From Rotaria sordida (taxonomy: Eukaryota > Rotifera > Eurotatoria > Philodinida > Philodinidae), in NCBI GenBank assembly GCA_905250125.1, contig CAJNOL010000873.1:33482-97481 (forward strand): DNA of 64,000 nucleotides, read 5' to 3'. The notes beneath the pieces were generated by a model. That model did no database searches and had not been told where the DNA came from. It saw only the letters and a list, made by a program, of their open reading frames with translations. The first letter of the stretch is position 1. Every line of letters begins with the position of its first letter. Shown piece after piece: positions 51,807 through 64,000 of the stretch. The translations under genes were made by a program, and so were the position numbers.

Positions 51807-54800
51807 CATTATTCGTATCATCCGATTTTTTTTCATTATGATTTGATTGAAGTGTTATTTTGGAAATTTCATTAACAAGTTGTTGATTATCATCTGTTGG
51901 TCCTTGTTTTTTTCGATTTTCTCTTGCCATTTTTTTAGCTTGTTTTTTTGTTAATTTTTTATGTTGATCAGTATTTGATGATGATGAAGATGAATCAGAT
52001 TTAATAAAATCTTCTTTTGTCATTGTGTGCTTTGGTAATGACTCTGTTTTTTCCACAGGAATTGGAACAGTAAAATAATTGATCTAAATAAGTAAATAAT
52101 ACTAAGTTTAAATCATTTAAGAAAAAAAAAAACAAGCTTGTCAGCACAGCCTCTGCAGGGCTAAAATATCGAGTTTACCTGTGTTTTTGCACCTCATTAT
52201 ACAAATACAAAATATATTAAGTGAAACATCTCTAATAGGACTATAGATGTTTTATTTAATTCTGCATTTCAAACAGAATTTTTTTTTTCTTCGCAGACGT
52301 TCTGTTTTTTATTTGTCTTGTTGCTTTTGATTTTGATTTTCTGTTTTTCTTAACTTATTGATTTAACTATTACACTGATATTGATTATTTCCCAAAGTTA
52401 TAACTTAATCAATTCACGCCTTTTATGTTGATCATATGGTGACTGTATTAGATCAATCCATCACTATCCATTGTTCTTGACATCTATCATATATTTCTTC
52501 ATTTACGCAGCGATCAGAAACGATAGCATTTATAACATTGACAAACGTATTCCAGCCATTGAAATTTCGAGAATGGCTTGGAAATAGCCTAACGAGAGAA
52601 TCACTCGAACTGAAACCCGTCGTTTGAGTTTATATTGAATTCATAAAGAAGATTCGGTAAGATTAGAAAAATCCTAAAAGTTCGACTCCAGAGGTTCATG
52701 AGCGTGAATCCTTTTAGCATTTTTCTAGGCTGCCCGAGATCTCCTTGTCAACCCAGTATGAGATCAAACGGCGGATTTCAGTTCAGATAGTGTCCTCGTA
52801 AGTCTTGTTATTAATGTCGTTTAGTATCTTTCTCTCTTCAGGAGTGCGAGGAGGAGCCATAAAACATGATCCAAAGATCATAACAAATTCATTACCTGCA
52901 TATCTTCTCGATTAGTACTACTTGAAAATTGAGTTAATTGTTTATCATTTGGAGTTTTTTTTAATAGTATTAAAACATTATCATCATTAAATGTAGTTGT
53001 TGATGAATTTTCTGTTGTATCCAATACCATTGGTTCATCAAAATCAAGACAAAGTTGATGATATAAAGGATAAAAACCTGAACCTAATGATGATAATTGA
53101 ATAGTTATATGTTGTCCATCATTTTCAAGTTTAAAACTTGTTTTATCAATATTTTTAACATGTAAAACTAATGCTACATGAGCTACACCTTGTTTATATT
53201 CAAATGGAATGGATGAATAAGTTATATTTGTTGGAAGTTTTTCAATTGATGTTACTGATTCATTAGTTGTTATTGTTGGAATTATTTCTGTTGATTCTTC
53301 ATTTGAATCTTCCATATCAATATTTGTATTAACATCAATAATTAATGGTGTTTCTTTAATAACAACTAATGTAACAATTAATTTTCGTTGTTTTTTATCA
53401 AAACGTGCATGACTATCATTTTCACGTACTGGATAAGGTAAATGAAGATCAAGAGAATATTTTGGTGAATTACAATGAAGTTTAAGTGAACGTTCACATA
53501 CATCTAAATCAACATTACTCGATGATGCACATAATGGAAGATCAATTTCAATAATTAATTCTTTTGGACGCATCGAACGAACTTGTGTTACAAGAGATTG
53601 TGTACAATCTTGCATATCAAATTCACCACGATGAATTATTCGATATGTTGGAATAGTAAAACCATTTTCATCTGTACATGGTTTCATTGTTTCAGATGGA
53701 TTTAGATTAGTTGTTGTTGGTGGTGGTGGAGGAGAATTTACAGTACGATTATGACTTGATAAAACGACTTTATGATTTTGTTGAGAATTTGATATAGCTT
53801 TTTCAATTATATCATCACTTGAAGAAAAGAAAAAACTATATATATATATATTCTTAGGTTAAATGAAAATATATAAATTACTTTCTGATTACATTTCTCA
53901 AGGATTAAGTAAAAGAATAATGAAAACATACGTTTCAAATGTTTCACATTTTGAATCTCATAGGGATTGCACTAATAGTAATATTATTTAGTTACATAGA
54001 TTGATTACTTTTATGTTTGTGAAGGTTGATATATACTTCTTTCTGGACGAAACGATCTTAATAATTGGACTGAATGATTTCAAATTGAAATACGAACGTA
54101 TCTAATCATTTTTCTTTTCAAAAGGTTAGGTTTTCAGTTTTATAGAGATAAAAAAACAAAACAATAAATTCAATTCTCCTATCATTCAAGCAGAATAGTT
54201 TATTTTGCTTAAATGATTTCGCCCAAAATTTAACGTCCTTATCAGTACCTACGTAAATTATTTTCGTAGTTGACTTAATACTGACTCTACTAGATTAGAG
54301 GTCAGGCGGTAAAGGATTAACTAGCTCTGCCTATTGACGGCGGCGTAATCAGAAAGAAAATAAGTTATGGAGAGAAGGAGTTAAAGGCATTATAATGAAC
54401 GGAAAGAAGTAAATTTCTTACTTTAATAACATTTCATGTTACATAAAACGCTTTGAGAAGAAAACAAGAAAGATTTCATTATGTCTCTTCACATTATTAG
54501 ATCAAGTAATTGCATTAGAGACATGATTGAACATTTTCTATCGAAAATTACTATTCATCCAATCAGTATGCTTTTGTTTTTTGTTTTTTTTGCTTCAATT
54601 TATAATCATAATTATATTTTAACTTACGTCTCTTGTTTAAGTTCATTTTCAGTATCATTTTTAATTTCTTGTTCTTGTTGATTTTCTTTTTTTTTTCTAA
54701 GTATAGTTGCTTTTGGTATACCTTTAAATTTCATTTTTAATATTTTTATATTATTTCTATCAAGTTTACAATGAAAATTATTTTCAATTGTATCTAATGC

Positions 54801-55298
54801 TGAATCTTCAACCATTTTCATAAATTTTTCATTTGTTTCTGCCATTCGATATGTATCCGGAGAAAAAATAACATCATAAACTGTACAAGATTTTGATTCA
54901 TGATCAATATCTTCATGTGGTCCAGCTAAACAATGTGGTAAACTCCATTGTACACCTGATTTACCATTTATATCATTAGTTTTATTATATGATGGTTTAT
55001 CAACATTTTCATTTGTTGCTATATTAATAAAACATTTTGTTTTATTATTTATTATTGTTTTAAGTACATGACCTGGTTTAGGATGTATAAATGTAACATC
55101 TGAACCACGTTGTTCTTCAACAGCACGAATTTCTTTTTCATATAATTCACGATTTTTTGGATCATTTAATTCTTCAGCATATTCAACAAATAATTTACGA
55201 AATTCTTCATTTTGAAATGCATCAGAAAAACGTTTTAATTCATCATTAGATAAATTTAAATCTTTTAATTTATCTTCAAATGAACTACTACTACTCAT
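49659..55298 (-). CDS. DNAAF2: DNAAF2 / Kintoun, cytoplasmic dynein-arm assembly factor
   Basis: Kintoun, a PIH1-family co-chaperone of HSP90/HSP70, pre-assembles axonemal dynein arms in the cytoplasm of ciliated cells. Four exons join in phase (54628-55298, 52896-53817, 51634-52083, 49659-50231), giving about 871 residues (human 837). The PIH1 N-domain covers about 30-210 (FIHPKPGHVLKT, WSLPHCLAGPHEDIDH). The CS-like part begins at YRIIHRGEFDMQDCTQSL, then PKELIIEIDLP and LDVCERSLKL, matching the human VDMQEFT and LVVRVDLP-type blocks. The C-terminal half is low-complexity, with a poly-Asn run (about 51780-51810) and SGILKN-type and SVRF-like motifs near the end. If the donor at 51633 is skipped, the frame stops at 51616. 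Introns 2 and 3 (0.8 and 1.4 kb) hold repeat-like sequence. Confidence 0.92.
50960..51033 (-). repeat. tRNA-like Pol III promoter, possible SINE head (DNAAF2 intron 3)
   Basis: On the minus strand TAGTTGAGTAG (51021-51011) matches the A-box consensus at 10 of 11 positions. GTTCGAGTCTC (50976-50966) matches most of the B-box. They start 45 nt apart, the canonical spacing. I cannot fold a convincing cloverleaf with an acceptor stem, so a tRNA-derived SINE or tRNA relic is more likely than a working tRNA. Confidence 0.45.
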
Positions 55299-55461
55299 TA
55301 TATGTAAATTAATCTAGAAAGCAAAAAATAAAAATAAAAAAGAGAACCTTCGTTTTCAATATATATATCTGCACTCGATATATTATATATAAAAAAAACA
55401 AAAAAGAGGTCATGTGAATAAGATGTGATGCATTTTCGAATAAAAGAAATAGAATCGAATG

Positions 55462-55656
55462 TCATGACATCTCTAGTACAAATAAATAATCAAAAAGAAA
55501 ATAATAACTTTTTTCAATATCACCTTCACATAAATATGGTAAACGTGTTAATTTTTTTAAATGAAAACCTAATGGTTGAATAATATTTAATAGAAAACTA
55601 TTAATTTGTTCTTCAGGTAAAATACCTTGAATATCTATTGATTCATTTGGATAATG

Positions 55657-55690
<34 letters not shown>

Positions 55691-56513
55691 TCAAAATATG
55701 GTCGAAATGGTAAAACAAGACTTATTATTAAACGACCTTTTTTAGGATTTAAATGTTGACGTATTTGTTTTAATAATGTTAATGGTTTTTCACAACGATC
55801 AAGAACATTTAAACATGTTATTACATCAAATGTTAAATTATTCCAATAATCCGTATTTAATACTGTATAACCATATGTTGATAAACGCCATTGCATTGTA
55901 GAAGATAATTCTGTTACATAAACTTTTTTAAATAGTTTAGACATTCGTTCAGTTACTGAACCATCACCAGCACCAATATCAAGTAGAGTATTAAATGGAG
56001 ATTCTTCATGAGATTCTATATCAAGTAAAGTTTTAAATTGATCTTTTGAATATACAAACATACGTCCACGACCAATTAAACCATTTGCTAGAATAGATAC
56101 AAAAACAAAAATTGAACGTTCACATAAAATTTACTAATGATTAGTGAATATAGGAAAAAAAAAAGAAATAATATGATCATACCTGATGTTCTTGTCATAA
56201 AAAGTGTTAATAATGATGTTAAGATACTATGAATAATTTGTAAAGGAATATTATCAGATTTTTTTTCACTTTGTTTAATAAATGTAATTGTTTCTTCATC
56301 TTCATAAAATTCATGAAAATATTTTCGATATTCATCATATAAAAGATTTTGATGTGATAAACGATACCATTTATTTCGATTGATATTTTTTAAACATTTA
56401 TCATTTTGTATTTTATTTAAAACAGCTCTTGCCCATGTTGAACGAAGAGGTATATAAGATGATGATGATGATGATTGACAATATGAACAATATTCATTAG
56501 TAGTTGTCATCAT
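55462..56513 (-). CDS. METTL9: METTL9, protein-histidine N1-methyltransferase
   Basis: METTL9 (DREV) methylates the N1 (pros) position of histidine in His-x-His motifs using S-adenosylmethionine. Two exons join in phase (56183-56513, 55462-56087), giving 318 residues, the human length. Landmarks: STWARAVLNKIQNDKC near the start; SLLTLFMTRTSG joined to ANGLIGRGRMFVYS; the SAM-binding glycine loop LLDIGAGDG (about 145-153); VYVTELSSTMQWRLSTYGY; CLNVLDRCEKPLTLLKQIR; and TRLPYLCEGDIEKSYYF. All align with the human protein. The only insertion is a poly-Asn run (about 55664-55693). The start follows an acceptor by 17 bp and lies 95 bp after the SDR gene. Confidence 0.95.
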
Positions 56514-56608
56514 TTTTTTTTTTTTATTATCTAAAAAAATATTTATTGCTTGAATTTTGGAAGAAAAAAAAATTTTTCAAAAAAAAAAATTTCTTTTTTT
56601 CTTTTCAA

Positions 56609-59028
56609 TTAATCATTTTGTTCATTTCGAACTTCTTTTAATGCATCATTTAATTGTGTCATTTCTTCACTAAGTTTCCAAAGACGTTCAGCAGATTGTT
56701 CATCACGAGATATTTTTGATGATTGACGTTCTTTACAATCACTGTATATATATTTATATATATATATATGTATAAACAAAATGACAATAAAATAAATAAC
56801 TAACCTAAAATATTTTCCTGTAACATTATCTAAATGATGATCACATGCAAGATAAATTGATGTTTGAGCACTTTGTTCAAGATTTTTAGTTAAACACCAC
56901 CAGATAGGTGTTATAAGAAGAAGTAAAATTTTTAATATTATTTGATAACGACCCCACATATATCGAATAACTTCAGTTCGAGCAACACCTATAAAATGAA
57001 AATTTTATTGAAGAATATTTTTTATTTTTTTCAAAAAAAAAAAATTTATTTACCAGGATGTAAACTATTTGCTGTAATATTTGTATCTGAAATTTTAAAT
57101 ATAGATAATATTTTTATTTTTAATAATATAAACCTTTTAATCGTCGTGCTAATTCATTTGTAAATAAAATATTTGCTAATTTACTATGTGAATAAGCATT
57201 CATTCTCCAACATGATTTTTCAAAATTTATATCATCCCAATTAATTGTACAATTATAAACTAATTATAGAGAACAAAAAAAAAAGGAAGTTCTTAATTTA
57301 TTGAAAATAAAAGAATTTTTTTTCTTTTGTTACAAGAATGATTAATTGATGAAACATTAATAATTCGAGCTGATGGTGCTTTTTTCATTAAATCTAATAG
57401 AAGATTTGTTAATAGAAAATGACCAAGATGATTGACAGCAAAATGAATTTCATAACCATCAACTGATTTCCCTGTAGCCATCATAACACCTAAAGACAAA
57501 GAAAAAAAATGATGTATACTTTTTAAAAAATAATATTTGATTTTTTGAGATATGATAGCAAAAAGTCGTAAATACGGATTTTTATTCAAAAATTTTAACG
57601 ATTAGAACTTCAGTTCCGAATCAGTATCAAAGAGTATACTCAATAATTAAAAGAAATTTTCGTTACATTACTGATATTTTTGAATGTTCTAACCTGTACT
57701 TCCTCTAAGATCCAAAATTCGACGAAAATTAATTTTAAGTATTGAATATACCATTCGATGCAGATTTCTTTTTGCTGGTTTTGAATATGATATTCGTTTC
57801 ATTGAGAACTGAATCTATATAATATTGAAAACTTTTGAATGCAAACCCCATATTTATCATATTGAGGTTTTTCTCTTAAACTCAAAAAAATATCGTTTGA
57901 CTTCGTCAAAAAGAATTTTGTTCAAATTTTGAGCACCTTATCTTTTTCATCATGACGACGACGAATGGAAGAAATGACATTGCTGTTACCTTCGATTTAA
58001 ATCCGAAGTATACTACTTCATTACTCCAATTGTATCTACTTTACGTAGAATGCAGTTTTATGTATAGAACAAAGAAGAGAGTGAGAGAAGAATAAAAAAA
58101 AAAAGAAAAGTGAACAATGAAAAGGACAATAGAATGAAAAGATAAATGACAGTAGAAATACGAGATTTATACGATTATCGATTACACTAACGAGACAATT
58201 GGATGAATAAGATAATTTGTAATTAGAAGAATTATTTAAACTAAATGATCATTCGAATTTTATACATTCGTACGAATGAATAAAACAAAAATTAAGAATA
58301 AAATTATTAGTTTATTAAGATTTATATTTCTTTTGTTTTTAAACAATTAGAAAATGATATTAATATATGTTTATCATATGTAAACGAAATTCTATTTGAA
58401 TTCATACAAACATCAAATATTCGTATGCTAATCATATCAAACGGATTTTATCAACTTAAATTTTGCTAAGTATATATTGAAAATATTCACTCACCAGCAT
58501 TATTTATTAAAACATCTAATTTTGATAATCTTTCACGAAGTCGTTTTGCACATTCCCGAATTGATTTTAATGAAGCAAGATCAAGCATTTCAATTTCAAC
58601 ATTATTATTTCCTGATAATCTACATATATCTTTTAAAGCTTCTTCTGTTCGTTTTCGATCTCGACATGCTAAAATAACATGAGCACCTATATGAAAAAAA
58701 AAAAAACAAAATCTTCTGTTGTTTTTTGTTTTTAAATCATTACAAATATTAATTTACCTCGTTTAGCTAATTCAATAGCTGTATATTTTCCAATACCAGT
58801 ATTACTTCCTGTAATAACAACAGTTTTTCCATCCATTCGATCATGTGATGAACATTGTGTACCCGACCAATAATATTTATTCGAAACATATAACACTACT
58901 AGAAATTTCCAAAAGAAAAAAATAAAATAAAATTCTAAGCGATTGACAAGTCGCCATATGAGACAATCAGAGCAGCTTCACGTACACATAATAATACTAA
59001 TGATAAAAATCCACCATAACCATGTCAT
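56609..59028 (-). CDS. Short-chain dehydrogenase, retinol-dehydrogenase (RDH11-14) type
   Basis: NADP(H)-dependent SDR of the retinol-dehydrogenase group, acting on retinoids or other lipid aldehydes; the substrate cannot be told from sequence. Eight exons join in phase: 58986-59028, 58758-58898, 58495-58686, 57334-57489, 57134-57259, 57054-57086, 56805-56988 and 56609-56741, giving about 335 residues. An N-terminal anchor ([14 protein letters not shown], then VLYV) precedes KMDGKT-type sequence ([11 protein letters not shown]). The nucleotide-binding loop TGSNTGIG is at 44-51, NNAG at 123-126, and the catalytic Tyr200 and Lys204 sit in YSHSK. The first junction was chosen because the first frame otherwise hits TGA after 16 codons; the alternative acceptor CTTAG creates a stop. 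The 1-kb intron 3 shows no further gene. Confidence 0.9.
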
Positions 59029-59090
59029 TATGAAATATTTATTTATCTAGAATAAACAACAACAAAAATAAAATAAAATAAATGAAATAA

Positions 59091-61653
59091 TTATTTTGAT
59101 TCTTCTAAAGATTGATTTTGTGTTGGTATCCATCGATTAATTTCTATTGTTTTTATTTTAGTTTGTTCAAGAAATTCTTCAATATTATTCGTATTTATTT
59201 TTGGTAATTCAACATTGGTTAAAAGTAATGTTTTACCTGCATTTAAACATGCTCGATTAAATCCTGATATAAATGACCATGTACAACTATTTATTTTCCA
59301 AAAATTTTCAATTGATAAACAATAATTAGCATGATTAAAAGTTGGACCAAATTTATAAAGCACTAATAAGAAAATTTTATTTTCAAAAATAACATGTTTC
59401 GATAAGGTCATTTTTGTTTGTCGATATTATTTTCAATTGGAAATATATGAGAGAGTTGTTAGAAGTATTTCTCATCATCTAGGTATCATGCGCTATTTCG
59501 ATATGACTTTATTAGTTTCTGAAGTACCCTTTTCCAAGACTTACAAAAACAATGCACTAGGCGTGATTTTTCGCATTGATTATGAACATCGTGTCTAAGA
59601 TTTAAAACGACCCGGATTATAACAGAGAAAAACGTATACTACTAATAAATTAATCGTAGAATAATTTTTCATCTCACAGCTAGATTTTCATACATTTTCT
59701 AAAATATAAAATTTACTTTATTTATTCCAAATGAAATCAGCTCTAAAAAACTCGTACATTAACTACAATGTCACGAAAAAAAAACGTAGAAGTATTTTTA
59801 AAAATGAATTATTTGATTTTTTATCGAATTTCATACTAATGGAAGATTATCTGGTGTTAAGGAATCATATAGGTAGTCCAACATTGTTGTAATAGATTGA
59901 CAAAAAAGCCAATTTTTTTCCCTAGATTGAAGCAACTGGTATTTTGCATGATAGAGTTGAATAAAGACTATAAAAAATTGGAGAAATAGGTTTTAAGATA
60001 TGCTGAACACGATGGTGTTACCGAAAAGCATAGGCTCTCTATATTTCAAAACAAAAGTTTTTTTGGAAGTCCAGGAGCTACTAAGGTTATATCAAAATTG
60101 TGCAAAACTAAGCGATGAGAAATACTTTACTAATTGAAAACAGTGTGAGCAAAACAAATGGCCTTATAGAAACATATCCTTTTTTTATTTATTTACTATA
60201 ATCACAACCAAATTTTAAACCACATTTAATAACCCATCCAATACTTCGATATTGATAATAGACAGCATATTTTATTGGAAAGTTTTTATCTTTTAACATG
60301 AATCTATTCCATAATTCATCTGGAGATAAAATCTTTTGAAATTATTTTTTATAAACAAAAAAAAAAGAAAAGCTAATATTTTATTATCTTACTTGATTAA
60401 ATTCATTTTTAACAATTAAACAACCAAGTGCATGTTGAAGAAAAATTGTCTAAAAAAAAAATTGAAAGACAAAAAAAAAGAATGATTGAATTAAACTTCT
60501 TCTGGTAAGAGATAAACATGTTCATAGATAAGTAATTTTGATGATGAAATTTCAATATTATTATCTTCAAAAGGTTTAGAATCGATTGTTGAATTAATTT
60601 TAGTTTGTTGAAGAATTGTTTGACATTCATGATAATTTTGTTCTCGAACTTGTTCATAAGATAATGGAAACATTTTATGATTTAATTCATTAAGAAAATC
60701 TTTTTCAAAATTAGAACTTTCTTCATCAATCTCCATTTGTTGATTACTAAATTTTATTGATTAGATAATAAATAAATATAATTAAAATAATAAATTAACA
60801 AACTTTCTATCATTAATTTCAATTGATCGTAATCGATAAGGTTTTTCATATTGTTTTCTACTATTTGGTATTATTCCTAATGGTATTGATGATGAAACAT
60901 GAGTTGTAGTTCGAACAAATTCACATTTACCAAAACTTCCCTACAAGACAAACAAAAAAAAAGGAAAACCAGTCTTTTAGTCAAAATTATTTCTAATAAT
61001 AATAAATAGAAAATTGATTCATTATATGAATCCGAGGTGTCAACGATTGATATTTTGAATGTGTTTAATTCTAGAAATTTAATTTCAGTTGTTTACTTAA
61101 TTTATTTCTATAAAGATATAATAATAATAAGTTCTTGTATGAAATAGCAAATTAAAATATAAAGAAATGAACATTATAACTATTTTTCATGATTGAAAAA
61201 AAAATGTAATCCTAATGGCACAAATAACATATGCTTAGGTGTAGAACATAGGGAATAAGTGATACTTATTAATAATCATTGCTGGGATTGAATAATAAGT
61301 TGATGCATCAACATTTGATTTTCAAAATGTAAGAGTCAAACTATCTTCTTTTGCTAATTATTAATTAAGTATTTAAAATTTGATCGTTGAACTTACATAT
61401 CTAAAAAGTTTATCACCTTGTTCAACATCAGGAATCATAATAAGATCATCAACAATTTTTGCTTCAAAACAAGGCCAATGATCTTCATCTTGTTCGATCT
61501 ATACTACACATAGTATTAATTGATATCTTTTTTTTTTTTTTGAATGATATCATCGTTACTTACTTGATCAATATCATGAATAAATAATGGAAATAATTTT
61601 AAATATTTAATTCTATTTGATCGAATTTTACTAAATGATGTTGTTGTTTTCAT
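59091..61653 (-). CDS. TSEN2: tRNA-splicing endonuclease catalytic subunit TSEN2
   Basis: TSEN2 cuts the 5' splice site of pre-tRNAs within the four-subunit TSEN complex in the nucleus. Seven exons join in phase: 61564-61653, 61397-61498, 60804-60940, 60497-60746, 60393-60449, 60197-60332 and 59091-59362, giving about 347 residues (human 465). The shortening is in the variable middle. Landmarks: RYGSFGKCEF (human YGKGYFGKG), LQHALGCLIV (human VYALGCLSI), YYQYRSIGWVIKCGLKFGCD, and the nuclease triad Tyr260, His268 (YKFGPTFNH, same spacing as human) and Lys301 (NAGKTLLL). All three catalytic residues are kept. An acceptor ends 6 bp before the ATG, and the SDR gene starts 62 bp after the stop. 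Confidence 0.93.
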
Positions 61654-64000
61654 TGATATCTTTAATAGAAAATAAAAAGAATATGATTAAACATATGAAA
61701 ATATTTCAATTATTTATTTTATTCATTTCATAAATAAACAATTATAAATCTTTTATTATTATTAATAAACAACTTGTTAAAAACTAAATGAAATTATATT
61801 ATTATAGTTGAACGACTACTATCATAACTTGTTTAATATTTTCTATGAAATCTTCTATTATTTCTTTTATATTGAATGTAAATAATAATATTGCATTGAA
61901 TTTATTTAATGATGTATATTCGATTATTATCTAAAAAATTCGAGAACGATTTTAAATTAAATAAAATGATTTCAACTAAATTCAAAAAGGAAAAAATCTC
62001 TTCTATCGTTATCCATATATTATAGATTAGATAATCAATACTAATGATTCAATTGATTTCTTATTAATTCTCTGTTAAGTTGATTGAATTATATTTAAAA
62101 ATGAATAGCAAATAACAAGAAATTTTGACAGGTTGTTTTATCTGTTACACTAATATACTTGTTGTTAATAAACGAATTAACAACTGATTTAAGGCATCTG
62201 GATTGATGTTGTAAAATCTATTCTATATATACTAAAAGAGTTTAAGTTTCCGTTTCCTAAAAAACAAAAATCTGTTCTATTGATTCGAAAATGAGTGTAT
62301 TTTTTAAGTTCATAACTGTTCCATCAATAATAAATTCTCGAAAAATACACATTGAGTTCCTTAGAGATTGAAATAAGCTATTATATACGTTATTATATGC
62401 ATATGCTATTTCACCATTGTATAAAAACTACCACACAGCCTCTAAGATAAGGAAGATGGCGTTCAGTATCAGTGTATTCAAGATACATTGGAATGCTTCT
62501 TTTTCCATCACCAAAAAACAATGAATAAAAAACAAAATTTCGATTGTTCTAGTTATATTGTGTCAGAATAATTGAAATTATTTTATTTCATGAGCTTCTA
62601 GAATTTCGTCGAAAAAAATTCTCTCAGGTTATAAAAATATGAATAAAGTATGAAACGATACCATGCCTCTGTTGTTGCTGAAATTAAACAATCGAATAAA
62701 TACTATCGGATGGTTTAATAAATATTTTCTTAACAAGAACCTAGATTAAAAATCAGTTAAATATCAGAAATGTCTATAGTAGGCTTTCTGTAGAAATATC
62801 GCGGGGTTGAAGATCTTTTAACAACACCATCGTAATAACGGCACGGCAGCATGGTTTTTTCTTAAGAACATTGCAAAATTATACAATTTCGTACAGAATT
62901 TGGGTGTTCACAAGAGTAACATGCTGAGACTGGAAGAATCCTATGAATTAGGAATAATAGTTGTAATTCAATCCAATCCCAGCAGTGATATTGGAAGTAT
63001 CTTTTTCTTTTGAATATCATTGCGGCAGCGGTAGATTTTCATTCACGATTGATATTTCTGCTTATACAGTTCCTTCCTTCAAAAATGTTATTATAATCAT
63101 ACTCGTAATTTTTAAATATTTTGTTTCATTTGAAGATATAGTTCATTTTTTTTATCATATCTTAATAGCAAAGCAAATGGAAAAAAATTTTGTTCATAAT
63201 ACTAATTACAAATGCTATTGTTTGAGTTTCCGATTTCAATCTGTTATTTGATTTGAATGATTCATAGATATGATCTGCATATAAATTATTGGTATAGGAA
63301 TACTTTTCAGTTTTCTTTTGTCTGTTAAGAAGATTTTACATAATCAAAGAAACTCATTACTTCAATAAAAAAGAAGCTTCCTATTTCTCCACTCTTGATA
63401 GGGCTGTCTCTTTCTCTCTCTCTCTCTAGTCAAGAGAAGACGTTATATTTATTTCGCTCTATATTTAGCATCACTTGTTAAGAATTGATAAAAGATTAAG
63501 GTTGAACGATGTTCATGCACAATCGTCTTCAAAAGGAAAAACTCAATCGTCAACAATGACTCATATCGACATTCACTCTTTAGTACCATATTATACACGC
63601 ATACGCGCGAAAAAAGAAGGATATCAGTTCTTTCTCTGTTCACTATCTACTTATTCTCATTATTCTCTAGTGTTGAATACATGTATCTGTTCCAGAAATC
63701 CATGTCTATATAAGCGATTCTCATCGAATATCGATTAAGTGATTGTAATGTATCTAAGAGTCAGAGGACGATTGACACAAACAACCGTACTCCATTCATA
63801 CATCTGATATTTCAATAAAATGTTACCTATATGTAACCACAAGTGAGATGTGAAAATGGCAAAAATTTCAGTTTCTAAAACAATTTCTTGTTGATATATT
63901 GAAATTACAATATAGAGTTCCTATGGGATGAAAAATGACAATAACCACATCACCACTCATGCGTTGCATATATTGGCATTCATCGGCAACAATGTTTTTT
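61654..64000. other. Intergenic region at the right edge
   Basis: AT-rich DNA upstream of TSEN2 with a CT microsatellite at about 63411-63428. The frames at 62985-63251, 63475-63738 and 63449-63643 (-) resemble nothing I know and lack host-like codon use, so I do not call genes here. It presumably contains the promoter of the TSEN2 cluster. Confidence 0.5.

Larger units (their letters stand above)
46268..61653 (-). other. Candidate five-gene trans-spliced operon: TSEN2, SDR, METTL9, DNAAF2, EPS15
   Basis: Five genes lie head to tail on the minus strand. Stop-to-ATG gaps are 62, 95, 163 and 168 bp, far shorter than the gaps of about 1-3 kb elsewhere. Each ATG follows an acceptor-like AG: 6 bp upstream for TSEN2, 18 for the SDR, 17 for METTL9, 15 for DNAAF2 and 0 for EPS15. 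No matching upstream exon is visible within the gaps. Spliced-leader trans-splicing is known in rotifers; that this cluster is one transcript is inference. Confidence 0.5.

Noticed and set aside
63475..63738. 87-codon plus-strand frame near the right edge
   Set aside because: Codon use and composition are unlike the resident genes, it resembles no family, and an overlapping frame exists on the other strand.

Overview
The window looks like nuclear DNA of a small invertebrate with a compact, AT-rich genome, most likely a bdelloid rotifer. The reasons are: strongly A/T-ending codons; many introns of about 50-80 bp with GT..AG ends; metazoan genes (alpha-catenin, CUL2, EPS15, DNAAF2, TSEN2, METTL9, a GPR155-like protein, a neuronal-calcium-sensor protein); an ADP-ribosyltransferase/TPR fusion of the type abundant in bdelloids; and a rotifer-style F-box pseudogene. 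The species assignment is inference. Most gene models were assembled by joining reading frames across GT..AG introns and checking that phase is kept at every junction.

Layout. 534-3621 (-): 5' part of alpha-catenin, running off the left edge. 4081-7778 (+): F-box/LRR protein. 9500-13541 (+): CUL2, 18 coding exons. 14989-18621 (+): membrane-anchored RBR (RING-IBR-RING) E3 ligase. 21622-24492 (-): intronless ART + TPR protein, richer in G/C than its neighbours. 24493-30463: gene-poor stretch with an F-box pseudogene and gene fragments. 30464-36006 (+): GPR155-like transporter/GPCR/DEP protein. 36224-40023 (+): kelch-type protein with a 2.3-kb intron. 40307-41630: back-to-back foldback repeats. 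42596-43847 (+): neuronal-calcium-sensor-like EF-hand protein. 44765-45301 (-): unrecognised small gene. 46268-61653 (-): five genes head to tail with gaps of only about 60-170 bp: TSEN2, a retinol-dehydrogenase-like SDR, METTL9, DNAAF2, EPS15. 61654-64000: no gene seen.

How things fit together. Nearly every conserved gene has a 3' splice acceptor 0 to about 40 bp before its ATG with no obvious upstream exon. This is what spliced-leader trans-splicing (known in rotifers) would produce. The five tightly packed minus-strand genes each have such an acceptor, so they are a candidate trans-spliced operon. The ART-TPR gene and the kelch gene lack it. CUL2, the F-box protein and the RBR ligase are three ubiquitin-pathway genes in a row, but their spacing (1.4-1.7 kb) does not suggest co-transcription.

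Mobile DNA is mostly short foldback (MITE-like) elements without coding capacity, lodged in the longer introns and in one intergenic gap. At least one family, with CTTAAG-type ends, is present in several copies within 10 kb. A tRNA-like Pol III promoter lies in a DNAAF2 intron and may be a SINE head.
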